64,000 nucleotides of DNA from NCBI RefSeq assembly GCF_014207375.1, contig NZ_JACHEE010000018.1, positions 1 to 64,000 of the forward strand, in the 5' to 3' direction. A program made the position numbers and the translations under genes. The stretch comes from Arthrobacter sp. AZCC_0090. GTDB lineage: Bacteria > Actinomycetota > Actinomycetes > Actinomycetales > Micrococcaceae. Positions 19,390 through 27,739 of the stretch are shown here, one piece after another; the stretch's first letter is position 1, and each line of letters starts with the position of its first letter. The notes below the pieces were generated by a model. That model ran no database searches and was not told where the DNA came from. It saw only the letters and a list, made by a program, of their open reading frames with translations.

Positions 19390-19427
19390 CCCGATCTCAA
19401 TCGGGGCCTACACCCAATGATGCATCA
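19390..19427. promoter_or_regulatory. two palindromes before the MHS transporter
   Basis: CCCGAT and ATCGGG (19390-19405) surround a 4-base centre, and the perfect 10-base palindrome TGATGCATCA (19418-19427) overlaps the UPF0303 stop. They are 36-73 bases upstream of the transporter start and may be regulator sites. No particular regulator can be assigned. Confidence 0.35.
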
Positions 19428-19943
19428 CATGGAGGAATTGTTCAACAATTTTTTGGAGGGAGTTTGCGTTTCAGCCGCGAGATGCTGGCGGATGCCGTCG
19501 ACAATGAGGTCATGATCCTCCTGCGATGAAAGGCCCGAAGCCGTGACGGCCGCGACGACGCCGACGCCACGGACCCGCACGGGAAAGGAACCCCCGGTCA
19601 CGGCATAGTCGGCGTCCAGCCACCCGACGGCGGCCGCATCGATGCCGGCGGAGGAGAGCCGTGCGTCGACAAGTGCGCTGCTTGCTTCCATCCGCAGCAC
19701 GAGCGCGGATTTCCGGGCGATCCACGATTCCTGGTCCGGTGTGATGCCGGGCAGCGCAGCGCGGAAAAGGATGAGCCCGGGGCGCCGGATATCAATGCCG
19801 ATCGCATGACCGGCCGCCTGTGCCATCTCGGTGAGCCGGGAGCCGAGCCTCCAAGCGTCTGCGTGGTCGAACGAGTCGAAAAGCAGTTCTTCTTCCTGGC
19901 GTTCAAGAGCTTCTATTGCTTCAACCGTGGGAATGTCAGTCAT
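19425..19943 (-). CDS. UPF0303 / heme-degrading-domain-like protein
   Basis: A 172-residue protein of the UPF0303 family, which shares the GlcG/HbpS-like fold. The conserved core runs through GLILFRAALPGITPDQESW, the segment WIARKSALVLR and GGSFPVRVRGVG. Family members are cytosolic and of uncertain role. They frequently sit in sugar or propanediol catabolic loci. Here the gene follows the propeller gene by 32 bases and is probably the last gene of the glycoside operon. Confidence 0.82.
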   Translation of the reverse strand: MTDIPTVEAIEALERQEEELLFDSFDHADAWRLGSRLTEMAQAAGHAIGIDIRRPGLILFRAALPGITPDQESWIARKSALVLRMEASSALVDARLSSAGIDAAAVGWLDADYAVTGGSFPVRVRGVGVVAAVTASGLSSQEDHDLIVDGIRQHLAAETQTPSKKLLNNSSM

Positions 19944-19975
19944 GGAGCCTCTTCTGGGAGATGGACTGGCTCGTA

Positions 19976-20851
19976 TCAGTTGGCCGGATAGGCCACAAAC
20001 GCGAAGCGGTTGGAACCGGGTGACCAGCTGTTGACGTTGAGGGTTCCCTGGCCGCCGAAGAGGGGCCAGGTGTGGAGCGGCGTCGCCCAGTCGCTAGTGG
20101 AAACAACGACGACGTCGACAGGCAAGTCCGCGGGGTGGCCCACCGTTCCGCTGGGGAAACGGATGTAGCTGGCAAAGCGCCCGTCTGGCGAGAGATGCGG
20201 GAACCAGTCCACGGTCCCGCTGTCGAGGAGCCGTTCAAGGCCGGTGCCGTCTACGCGCACGCGGGCAATCTGGGCATGCCCGGCCTGGCTGGTGAAGGTC
20301 TCGGTGTTGAAGTAGAGCCATTTTCCGTCGGGAGAGTACTCCGGACCGTCACAATGTCCAGGGCCAGTGTCCACCACCGCTGATGGGCTGCCGCCGTTCG
20401 CAGGCATCGTCATGAGGCGGCCTGGCTTGCTGAAATCGCCGCCGTCGATCCCCACATAGGCGAGTTCGAGCCCGTCTGGACTGACGCCATGCAGGAAATG
20501 GAAGGTTCCGTCCTCGGCGGTCAGACGCTCCGCCCCGCTACCCCGAAGCTCGGCCTTGTAGATGTGCCCGTCATTCGCCGAGAGGAAGATACCGGCGCCG
20601 TCGGGGGCAAGGACGTGGTCATTGTTGAGATCCGGGATGCCAGTGATGGCTATCTTTTCGATCGCTCCTCCGGAAAGATCCAGCTGCCACAGCGCACCAT
20701 CTCCGTTGAGGATGAGGGCCTGGCCGTCGAGCGTCCAGTTGGGTGCCTCCAGCAGCATGTCATCCGTGGCAAGGGCCAGTTCGCACTCACCCGTTGCCGC
20801 AGAAGCGATCCAGACCTCGCACCGTTGACCGGGTTGAAGCGCGCGTATCAC
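19976..20851 (-). CDS. TolB-like beta-propeller protein
   Basis: A 291-residue protein of repeating WD40-like/PD40 blades. The blade motif ending in PDG recurs four or more times (LAPDG near 83, VSPDG near 125, YSPDG near 175, LSPDG near 222). The residues just before these motifs include H79, H118/H121, H166/E171 and H219. In propellers this position faces the central pore, as the metal ligands of oligogalacturonide lyase do. No signal peptide is present, so it is cytosolic rather than a periplasmic TolB. The GTG start overlaps the DUF1080 stop as GTGA with GGAAGG upstream. The open frame begins 20 codons earlier inside the DUF1080 gene. An enzyme acting on sugar acids is possible but unproven. 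Confidence 0.8.
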   Translation of the reverse strand: MIRALQPGQRCEVWIASAATGECELALATDDMLLEAPNWTLDGQALILNGDGALWQLDLSGGAIEKIAITGIPDLNNDHVLAPDGAGIFLSANDGHIYKAELRGSGAERLTAEDGTFHFLHGVSPDGLELAYVGIDGGDFSKPGRLMTMPANGGSPSAVVDTGPGHCDGPEYSPDGKWLYFNTETFTSQAGHAQIARVRVDGTGLERLLDSGTVDWFPHLSPDGRFASYIRFPSGTVGHPADLPVDVVVVSTSDWATPLHTWPLFGGQGTLNVNSWSPGSNRFAFVAYPAN

Positions 20852-21639
20852 AGCGACGCCTTCCCGGAGTCCGCCGAAAGGTCCTTGATCCGGATGTGCC
20901 GCCACCTGCATTGCGCTCCGACGCCCCAGCGGGCTTCGCCGAACATGGCGTCGTTGTCGTGGACTTCGAGGGCGATATGTCCGCTGTCGCCGAGCACTTC
21001 AAGCACGGCATCGGGGCCGTAGTTGGGGGATTCCAGCGTGGCGGTGTCCAGCTCCGCGATCTTGAGGCCGTTGATCCACGTCGTGATGACCGGCACGGCG
21101 CCGACACAGCGGATGCGGAGGTCGTTCCAGTCGTCCCAGCGCCACACGTTCAGGAAATCGTCGACGTCGGCCGCGTAGCTCAGGCGGGCACGCTTCTCTT
21201 CCGTCACTGGTTCCACAGAGGTGGCCGGGTCATCGGCCTTGAGACCGGTGGGCCGGCCGGCGTCGTCGCGGACGACATCGATCGCGAACGGAACCGCCGA
21301 GAAGCTCGCGAGGCCGTTGCCGAAGAAGCCTCCGATTCCGCCGGATGGGCGGTGGTCCACGAGGACTTGGAATCCTTCCCAACTGTCCCGTTGACGCCGG
21401 ATCATGACGCCGGTGTCGGCAGGCCAATCGGGGCGCATTTCGAGCTTCAAATCGAAATCTCCGAACGCTTGATCGCTGACGAGGTAGCCGCCGTAGCCAC
21501 TCCCGGGAGCATCCTGCTCGCCGATCAGGACGCCGTCCTCGACCTTCCAGCGGGCAGGATGCTTCTCCGGCGTGTGCCACCCGGCCAGGCTGACGCCGTC
21601 GAACAGCGGGACGAATCCGTCGTTGCTCACGTCGGACAT
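20848..21639 (-). CDS. DUF1080 (3-keto-disaccharide hydrolase-like) protein
   Basis: A 263-residue concanavalin-like protein of the DUF1080 family, opening FVPLFDGVSLAGWHTPEK and continuing through WKVEDGVLIGE and DFDLKLEMR. Some members hydrolyse 3-keto-glycosides after an oxidoreductase has oxidised the sugar at C3. Most characterised relatives are secreted, but this copy has no signal peptide and should act in the cytosol. That fits the adjacent oxidoreductases, isomerases and importer. It starts 4 bases after the isomerase stop and overlaps the propeller gene. Confidence 0.85.
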   Translation of the reverse strand: MSDVSNDGFVPLFDGVSLAGWHTPEKHPARWKVEDGVLIGEQDAPGSGYGGYLVSDQAFGDFDLKLEMRPDWPADTGVMIRRQRDSWEGFQVLVDHRPSGGIGGFFGNGLASFSAVPFAIDVVRDDAGRPTGLKADDPATSVEPVTEEKRARLSYAADVDDFLNVWRWDDWNDLRIRCVGAVPVITTWINGLKIAELDTATLESPNYGPDAVLEVLGDSGHIALEVHDNDAMFGEARWGVGAQCRWRHIRIKDLSADSGKASL

Positions 21640-21642
21640 CCC

Positions 21643-22641
21643 TCAGTCCTGGCTGAAGGCGGCGTCGAAGGAGGTCTGCGACGGCGGGAAGTCGAACTTT
21701 TTGAGGGCGGCGAGGGCTTCGGGGGCGCCGTGGAGGCGGTCCATGCCGGCGTCTTCCCATTCGACGGAGATCGGTCCGTTGTAGCCGATGGCGGTGAGGG
21801 CGCGGAAGGAGGATTCCCAGGGGACGTCGCCGCGTCCGGCGGAGACGAAGTCCCAGCCCCGGCGCGGGTCGCCCCAGGGCAGGTGGGAGCCCAGGACGGT
21901 GTTCCGGCCGGTCGGGCGCAGCTTGGTGTCCTTGCAGTCCACGTGGTAGATCCGGTCCTTGAAGTCCCAGATGAAGGAGACGGGGTCGATGCCTTGCCAC
22001 ATGAAGTGGGAGGGGTCCCAGTTCAGCCCGAACGCTTCCCGGTGCCCGATCGCTTCCAGGGTCCGCACGGTGGTCCAGTAGTCGTAGGCGATCTCCGAGG
22101 GGTGGACTTCGTGGGCGAAACGGACCCCGTGTTCGTCGAAGACGTCCAGGATGGGGTTCCAGCGGTCGGCGAAGTCCTGATAGCCGGCCTCGATGACCTT
22201 CTCCGGGACGGGCGGGAACATGGCGACGTACTGCCAGATGGAGGAACCGGTGAACCCGACGACGGTATCCACCCCGAGCGCCCGGGCCAGGCGGGCGGTG
22301 TGCTTCATTTCCTCGGCGGCGCGTTGGCGCACGCCCTCGGGCTCGCCGTCACCCCAGACCTTGGCGCCGACGATCGCCTGGTGGCGGAAGTCGATGGGAT
22401 CATCGCACACGGCCTGGCCCTTGAGGTGGTTGGAGATGGCCCAAACCTTGAGGTTGTATTTGTCCAGGATGGCGAGTTTGTTCTCGACGTAGCCGGGTTC
22501 GTCCCAGCGCCAGGCGTCCAAGTGGTCGCCGGACACGGCGATTTCCAGGCCGTCGTAGCCCCAGCCGGAGGCGAGCCTGGCGACTTCCTCGAAGGGCAGG
22601 TCGGCCCACTGGCCGGTGAACAGGGTGTACGGGCGGGGCAT
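21643..22641 (-). CDS. sugar phosphate isomerase/epimerase (TIM barrel)
   Basis: A 332-residue xylose-isomerase-like TIM barrel protein (AP_endonuc_2 family). Metal-ligand-type segments are visible: FAHEVHPSEIAYD (about residue 175-188), GLNWDPSHFMW, VDCKDTKL and ISVEWEDAG near the C-terminus. AAGGAG precedes the ATG. Relatives act as isomerases, epimerases or, in 3-keto-glycoside routes, as lyases on keto-sugars. It is transcribed with the Gfo-type oxidoreductase upstream and the DUF1080 gene downstream. Confidence 0.88.
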   Translation of the reverse strand: MPRPYTLFTGQWADLPFEEVARLASGWGYDGLEIAVSGDHLDAWRWDEPGYVENKLAILDKYNLKVWAISNHLKGQAVCDDPIDFRHQAIVGAKVWGDGEPEGVRQRAAEEMKHTARLARALGVDTVVGFTGSSIWQYVAMFPPVPEKVIEAGYQDFADRWNPILDVFDEHGVRFAHEVHPSEIAYDYWTTVRTLEAIGHREAFGLNWDPSHFMWQGIDPVSFIWDFKDRIYHVDCKDTKLRPTGRNTVLGSHLPWGDPRRGWDFVSAGRGDVPWESSFRALTAIGYNGPISVEWEDAGMDRLHGAPEALAALKKFDFPPSQTSFDAAFSQD

Positions 22642-22708
22642 TGGTTCTCCTTGGGAAAGATTTTCGGGGGAGGGTGAAGCCGGCAGGCCGGCGGTTTTCA
22701 GTGGGTGG

Positions 22709-23923
22709 TCAGTGACCGGCGACCTGGATGATGGCGCTCTTGGCGTCGGCGGATTCTTCGATGGCGGCCAGCACCCGCTGGACGGCGAGTCCGTCCTCGA
22801 ACGACGGGGACGGCGGGATCCCGGCGTCGATGGCGGCCAGGAAGTCGCGGATTTCGTGCGTGAAGGTGTGCTCCCAGCCGATCACGTGGCCCTGCGGCCA
22901 CCAAGCACCCATGTAGGGGTGTTCGGGTTCGTTGACGAGGATGCGGCGGAAGCCCTGCTCGCGGATCGGAAGGGTGGCGTCGAGGAAGCCGAGTTCGTTG
23001 ATGGATTCCAGGTCGAAGAGCAGTGAGCCTTTGTCTCCGTAGATTTCCATGGTGAGCGAGTTCTTCCGGCCCGTCGCCATGCGGGAGACTTCCACGGAGG
23101 CGATCGCCCCGGAGGCGAGGGTCAGCGTGGCCCAAGCGGCGTCGTCGACCGTTACTTGTTCAGGACCGTCCGCACCGGGGCGGCTGTTCACGAACGTGTG
23201 CAGCCGCCCGGAGACCTCGGTGACCGTGTCCCCGAGCAGGAACAGGACCTGATCGATCGCGTGCGAGGCGATGTCGCCCAAGGCGCCGGACCCGGCGGTT
23301 TCCTTGTTCAGCCGCCACGTCATGGGCGAGTCGGCGTCCACCAGCCAGTCCTGAAGGTACGAGGCCCGGACGTGCCGGACATTGCCCAGCCTGCCCTCGG
23401 CGATCAGCTCCTTGGCCAGCGCTAGCGCCGGTACCCGGCGGTAGTTGAAGCCGATCATGGACTGGATGCCGCGCGCACGGGCGGTGCGCGCGGCTTCCGT
23501 CATCGCTTCGGCCTCGGCCAGGGTATTGGCGAGGGGCTTCTCCACGAGCACGTGCTTGCCCGCTTCCAGCGCCGCGATGGCGATTTCCGCGTGCATCCAG
23601 CCCGGGGCGCAGATGTCCACGATATGGATGTCATCGCGTTCCAGGACCTGGCGCCAGTCGGTGGCGGACTCTCTCCACCCGTACTTCGCCGCGGCCTGGG
23701 CAACCTGTTCCGGGTCCCGGCCCACGAGTACTTTCTGCTCGAAGGCCGGGACATCGAAGAAACTGGCCACGTTCCGCCACGCATTGGAATGGGCTTTGCC
23801 CATGAACGCGTAGCCGATCGCGGCAACACCGAGGGTTGTCTTGGCTGCGCTGGTACCCGCACTAGTTCCCTCCGGGAAGGCGCCGTTCTGCGGGTTGGTG
23901 GGGGTAGGGATGGAGCTAGTCAT
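22709..23923 (-). CDS. Gfo/Idh/MocA-family oxidoreductase
   Basis: A 404-residue NAD(P)-dependent sugar dehydrogenase-like protein. After a Thr/Ser/Pro-rich N-terminus, the Rossmann segment is VAAIGYAFMGKAHSNAW, a variant of GxGxxG. The conserved VLVEKPLA (EKP motif with the catalytic lysine) is near residue 143. The C-terminal domain carries the usual GDKGSLLFD strand. Members oxidise cyclitols or sugars at one carbon. It is the third such enzyme in the same operon, suggesting a multi-step oxidation/reduction of one sugar or several aglycone-specific forms. Confidence 0.9.
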   Translation of the reverse strand: MTSSIPTPTNPQNGAFPEGTSAGTSAAKTTLGVAAIGYAFMGKAHSNAWRNVASFFDVPAFEQKVLVGRDPEQVAQAAAKYGWRESATDWRQVLERDDIHIVDICAPGWMHAEIAIAALEAGKHVLVEKPLANTLAEAEAMTEAARTARARGIQSMIGFNYRRVPALALAKELIAEGRLGNVRHVRASYLQDWLVDADSPMTWRLNKETAGSGALGDIASHAIDQVLFLLGDTVTEVSGRLHTFVNSRPGADGPEQVTVDDAAWATLTLASGAIASVEVSRMATGRKNSLTMEIYGDKGSLLFDLESINELGFLDATLPIREQGFRRILVNEPEHPYMGAWWPQGHVIGWEHTFTHEIRDFLAAIDAGIPPSPSFEDGLAVQRVLAAIEESADAKSAIIQVAGH

Positions 23924-23932
23924 GAGTGATTC

Positions 23933-25069
23933 CTAGAGGGTGGCGGCCATCGGGTCCCAGTCCTCGGGGAGGGCCTGGGATGTCACGGCGGAGCTGTCGA
24001 CGCCTACAAAGGTGCCGGTTTCGGCGGACTCGGAAATCGAAACCAAGGTATCGACCACATGGTAGGCGAGCGCGCCCTGTGCGCGGTGCGGGACACCGGC
24101 GCGGAGGGACCGGGCCATGTCCAGCACGCCCATGCCGCGGCCGTTGGCCGGTCCCGTGGCGGGAATGGTTTCGGCTTCTTCGGCTCCCGGACGCCACAGC
24201 TTGAGGTCGCCGTCGAAGTAGTTCGGATCCGGCACTTCGAGCGTGCCCTCGGTACCGGTGATCTCCACGAAGCCCATCCGCAGTCGGGGGGACTCGAAGC
24301 TGAAGACGCTGTGCGAGGACTGGCCGCCCTCGAACTGGAGCATGGCACTGACATGCGTGGGGACCTCGACGGCGAATTCCTCGCCGGCCTTGGGCCCGGA
24401 ACCGACCACCCGGACTTCTTTGGCTTTGGACCCGACGGCGGCGACGCGCCTCACCGAGCCGAAGGCCTGGACCAAGGCGGTGATGTAGTACGGGCCCATG
24501 TCGAAGAGCGGACCCGCACCCTGCTGGAAGAGGAACGCCGGATTCGGGTGCCATGACTCCGGCCCCGGGGTCTGGAACATGGTCAGGGCCGTCAACGGGG
24601 TGCCGATGTCACCGCGTTCGATGATCCGGCGGGCCGTCTGCAGCCCGGCGCCTAGGAAGGTGTCCGGCGCGCAGCCCAGGCGGATGCCCGCGGCGTCGGC
24701 CGTCTTCAGCAGGGTCAGGCCGGATTCGCGGTCCAGGGAGAACGGCTTCTCGGTCCAGACGTGCTTGCCGGCGTTCACGGCAGCCGTGGCCACCTCGACG
24801 TGCGCGGCCGGGATGGTCAGGTTCACGATGATCTCGACGTCGGGATGGTTCAGTGCCGCGTCTACGCCGCCCCACTCGGGGATGCCGTATTCCTTGGCCC
24901 GCGCTTGGGCGGCTTCCTCGAAGAGGTCGGCGATGACGTGGACTTTCAGGTCAGGGAAGACCGTCAGGTTGTCCAGGTAGGCCTTGCTGATGTTCCCGGC
25001 GCCGATGACCGCGACGCCCACGGGCCCCCGGCGGGTGGACGGGGTGTTCTGGTGCGTAGCGGCGCTCAT
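23933..25069 (-). CDS. Gfo/Idh/MocA-family oxidoreductase
   Basis: A 378-residue oxidoreductase with a classical N-terminal Rossmann motif (VAVIGAGNISKAYLDNL, about residues 19-35), the VWTEKPFS motif near residue 104 and the family C-terminal fold including GTEGTLEVPDPNYF. It overlaps the isomerase gene upstream by 4 bases and lies 9 bases before the next oxidoreductase, so it is firmly within the operon. The likely reaction is reversible NAD(P)-linked oxidation of a sugar hydroxyl. Confidence 0.92.
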   Translation of the reverse strand: MSAATHQNTPSTRRGPVGVAVIGAGNISKAYLDNLTVFPDLKVHVIADLFEEAAQARAKEYGIPEWGGVDAALNHPDVEIIVNLTIPAAHVEVATAAVNAGKHVWTEKPFSLDRESGLTLLKTADAAGIRLGCAPDTFLGAGLQTARRIIERGDIGTPLTALTMFQTPGPESWHPNPAFLFQQGAGPLFDMGPYYITALVQAFGSVRRVAAVGSKAKEVRVVGSGPKAGEEFAVEVPTHVSAMLQFEGGQSSHSVFSFESPRLRMGFVEITGTEGTLEVPDPNYFDGDLKLWRPGAEEAETIPATGPANGRGMGVLDMARSLRAGVPHRAQGALAYHVVDTLVSISESAETGTFVGVDSSAVTSQALPEDWDPMAATL

Positions 25070-25815
25070 GCGTTCACGTCCTGTGCTGCGTTGTTCTGGA
25101 GGAAGGCGAGGCTCTCGGTGATGCCTTCGAAAATGTCTCCGGCGTAGTCGTCGAACTCCACGACGCCCACTTCCAAGGACGTGGCGGCAGCAACGACGTC
25201 GAGCACCGGGATGGTGCCCTGGCCCGCAGGCTGCTGGGCTTTCGCGTCCGTGGTGCCGGGGCCGTCCTTGATGTGGATGAACTTCACGCGGTCACCGAGG
25301 CGGGCAAGCAGCTCCACGGGGTTCTGGCCACCGACCGATGCCCAGTAGGTGTCGACTTCGAGCACCAGTTCCGGGTCGAGGAGGCCTTCGAAGTACTCCA
25401 GGGCGGTCTGGCCCTCGATGATGGACTCCAGCTCCCATTGGTGGTTGTGGTAGCCGACGCGGATGCCGTATGCGGCGCCCTTCTTCGCGGCGGCGTTGAG
25501 CTTGGCGGCTGTGGCCTGGATGTCCTCGGCGTTCTGCCAGTGTTCGGCAGGCAGGTACGGGTCGATGACCGTGGAGATGCCAAGTTCCTTCGCGGCAGCG
25601 AAGATCTCGTCCTGGTCTTGGCTCAGCAGGGGCGCATGGCCGGACGGGGCGGTCAGCCCGTTCTCCTTGAGTGCGGCGCCGAGCTCCTTGGCTGTGGCGA
25701 CGAAGTTGTAGGGTTCAACCTGCGTGAAACCGATCGCGGCAACCTTCTTGATGGTGCCCGGCAGGTCTTCCTGCAGGGCATTGCGAAGGGTGTACAGCTG
25801 GATGGAGTAAGACAT
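25066..25815 (-). CDS. sugar phosphate isomerase/epimerase
   Basis: A 249-residue TIM-barrel protein of the IolE/xylose-isomerase-like family, shorter than the paralogue at 21643. Typical segments are SIQLYTLRNALQED at the N-terminus, GYHNHQWE near residue 125, VLEVDTYW near 155 and FIHIKDGPG near 185, which supply metal and substrate residues. AAAGGAAAACC precedes the ATG. It follows the two sugar permeases and overlaps the downstream oxidoreductase by 4 bases. Confidence 0.9.
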   Translation of the reverse strand: MSYSIQLYTLRNALQEDLPGTIKKVAAIGFTQVEPYNFVATAKELGAALKENGLTAPSGHAPLLSQDQDEIFAAAKELGISTVIDPYLPAEHWQNAEDIQATAAKLNAAAKKGAAYGIRVGYHNHQWELESIIEGQTALEYFEGLLDPELVLEVDTYWASVGGQNPVELLARLGDRVKFIHIKDGPGTTDAKAQQPAGQGTIPVLDVVAAATSLEVGVVEFDDYAGDIFEGITESLAFLQNNAAQDVNA

Positions 25816-25855
25816 GGTTTTCCTTTGCGTTGTCAGTTGCGTGAAAAAGGTTCGG

Positions 25856-26749
25856 TTAGCGGCCGGCGAGGGATCCGCCGATGCCGCCGACGCTGAAGTA
25901 TTTGTTCAAGGTGGCGAAGACGATGATCGGCGGGAGCATCATGACGACGGCGAGTGCCATGACGCCGGACCAGTCGGTGAGGTTTTGCTGGAAGAAGGAC
26001 TGCACGCCCACGGGGAGGGTGAAGATCTCGTTGGAGCGCAGGAACACGATCGCGACGAGGTAGTCGTTCCAGGCCAGGAGGAACGCGAAGATGGCCGTGG
26101 ACAAGATGCCGGGCAGGGAATTGCGGAGCACCACTTTGGTGAACGATCCGAACACGGAGCAGCCGTCGATCCATGAGGCCTCCTCGAGGCTGACCGGGAT
26201 GGAGTCGAAGTATGCCGCCATCATCCAGGTGGCCACGGTCATTGTCGAGCCGACGTAGATGATGATTAGGCCGAGGAGGTTGTCCACGAGCCCCAGGCCT
26301 GCGAAGAGGATGAACAGCGGCACCACGGAAGTGATGATCGGCAGGGACTGCATGACGAACAGCAGCAGGGAGTAGCCGGAGACTGCCTTGGAGCGGCCGC
26401 GGGAAAGGACGTAGCCGGCGGGTGCAGCGACGGCGACGGAGACGATCACGGTGGACAGCGTAGTGATGAGGCTGTTTGTCAGCCAGGTGCCGGCCAAGGT
26501 CTTGGAGAAGACACCCGTGATGTTTTCCAAGGTCAGGCCGGTGGCGGTGCTGTTTGGGCCCGGGGTGAGGGCCAGGACCACGGTGACCATGATCGGGACG
26601 AGGACGATCGCGGTGATGGCCAGGATCAGGACAAAGCGCCACCAGCGTCCTTGCATGCCCGCTTCGGAGAGGACTCGGCGGGATTTTTCAGGACCTGCAA
26701 CGCCGAGGGCGGGTCCTGATTCCGGATGTGCGTGGAGTACTGCGCTCAT
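25856..26749 (-). CDS. carbohydrate ABC transporter permease (MalG-like)
   Basis: A 297-residue inner-membrane permease. Six hydrophobic segments can be followed from residue 35 on, and the MalG-type EAA loop reads LEEASWIDGCSVFGSFTKVV (about residues 195-214). The start ATG overlaps the stop of the MalF-like gene by one base (TAATG). An in-frame extension into that gene has no membrane-protein character and is rejected. It partners with the permease at 26749 and the binding protein at 27740. Confidence 0.93.
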   Translation of the reverse strand: MSAVLHAHPESGPALGVAGPEKSRRVLSEAGMQGRWWRFVLILAITAIVLVPIMVTVVLALTPGPNSTATGLTLENITGVFSKTLAGTWLTNSLITTLSTVIVSVAVAAPAGYVLSRGRSKAVSGYSLLLFVMQSLPIITSVVPLFILFAGLGLVDNLLGLIIIYVGSTMTVATWMMAAYFDSIPVSLEEASWIDGCSVFGSFTKVVLRNSLPGILSTAIFAFLLAWNDYLVAIVFLRSNEIFTLPVGVQSFFQQNLTDWSGVMALAVVMMLPPIIVFATLNKYFSVGGIGGSLAGR

Positions 26750-27729
26750 TATTCGACGCTCGACTTTCGGATCTGGCGGTACAGGAAGACCGACACGAGG
26801 ACGAGGGTGAGGGTCATGAGGAAGGCGATGGCGACGCCGGTTCCGGTCTGGAAGTCCTGGAAGACGCTGCGGTAGGCCAGCACCACGAGGGAGGTGGTGG
26901 CGTCCACGGGGCCGCCGCCGGTGAGGAGGTAGATGGTGGGGAAGTCGTTCACGCAGAAGATCGTCATCAGGATCCAGCTGATGTAGGTGGAACGGGCGAT
27001 CATCGGCAGGGTGATCTGGGTGAACTGCTGCCATTTGCTGGCACCGTCCATGCTGGCGGCTTCGTAGACGGTGGTGTCTACGGAGGCCAGTGCGGCGGAG
27101 ATCATCATCATCATGAAGGGGAAGCTGACCCAGACCTTGAAGACCATTACCATGACGGCGGCGAGGTGCGGGTCCGCCAGGAACAGGGGCGTGCCTAGTC
27201 CCAGGTTGCGGAAGATGGAGGGGATGAGGCTGTCCGGGGTGGCCACGAGCCAGTTCCAGGCGGTGGAGGACACCACGATCGGCACCACCCAGGGCAGCAG
27301 GAGGAGGACCTTGAAGGTTCCCCCGGCCGGGATCTTGGTGCGCAGGAGCAGGGCCAGGCCCAGGCCGACCAGCCAGGAGCCGAAGACACCGACGATGGTG
27401 AACCACAAGGTGAACTGGGCGGCTTTCCAGAAGGCGGGCGAGGACAGGACGGTGGCAAAGTTGTCGACGCCGACGAAGTTGCCGGTATCGATCAGGGAGC
27501 CGTCGTGGGTTGCCTGGACGCCGGCGTAGATCAGCGGGTAGCCGTTGATCAGGATGAGCAGGACGATGGAGGGCAGGAGGAGCCAGAAAAAGGTCCGGCG
27601 GGTCTGGCTCGACAGTTTGCTCTTGCGGTTCACGTTGCCGGGGTGGTCCAGGGACCCGCCCCCGGGCCCGCCAGGGGCAAGCCCCCGGCGGGCCCGGGCC
27701 AGGCCGGACTGTGCTGTGGTGGATGACAT
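26749..27729 (-). CDS. carbohydrate ABC transporter permease (MalF-like)
   Basis: A 326-residue permease with a 35-residue cytoplasmic N-terminus, six hydrophobic helices and the EAA loop YEAASMDGASKWQQFTQI (about residues 215-232). It lies 10 bases after the binding-protein gene. No ATP-binding gene is found in the locus, so an ATPase shared with other sugar importers (MsmX type) is probably encoded elsewhere in the genome. Confidence 0.93.
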   Translation of the reverse strand: MSSTTAQSGLARARRGLAPGGPGGGSLDHPGNVNRKSKLSSQTRRTFFWLLLPSIVLLILINGYPLIYAGVQATHDGSLIDTGNFVGVDNFATVLSSPAFWKAAQFTLWFTIVGVFGSWLVGLGLALLLRTKIPAGGTFKVLLLLPWVVPIVVSSTAWNWLVATPDSLIPSIFRNLGLGTPLFLADPHLAAVMVMVFKVWVSFPFMMMMISAALASVDTTVYEAASMDGASKWQQFTQITLPMIARSTYISWILMTIFCVNDFPTIYLLTGGGPVDATTSLVVLAYRSVFQDFQTGTGVAIAFLMTLTLVLVSVFLYRQIRKSSVE

Positions 27730-27739
27730 GGTGACGGCT

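Noticed and set aside
20743..22677. 644-residue plus-strand frame across the DUF1080 and isomerase genes
   Set aside because: It spans two well-supported opposite-strand genes and is rich in the Gly/Val/Asp typical of antisense high-G+C frames.
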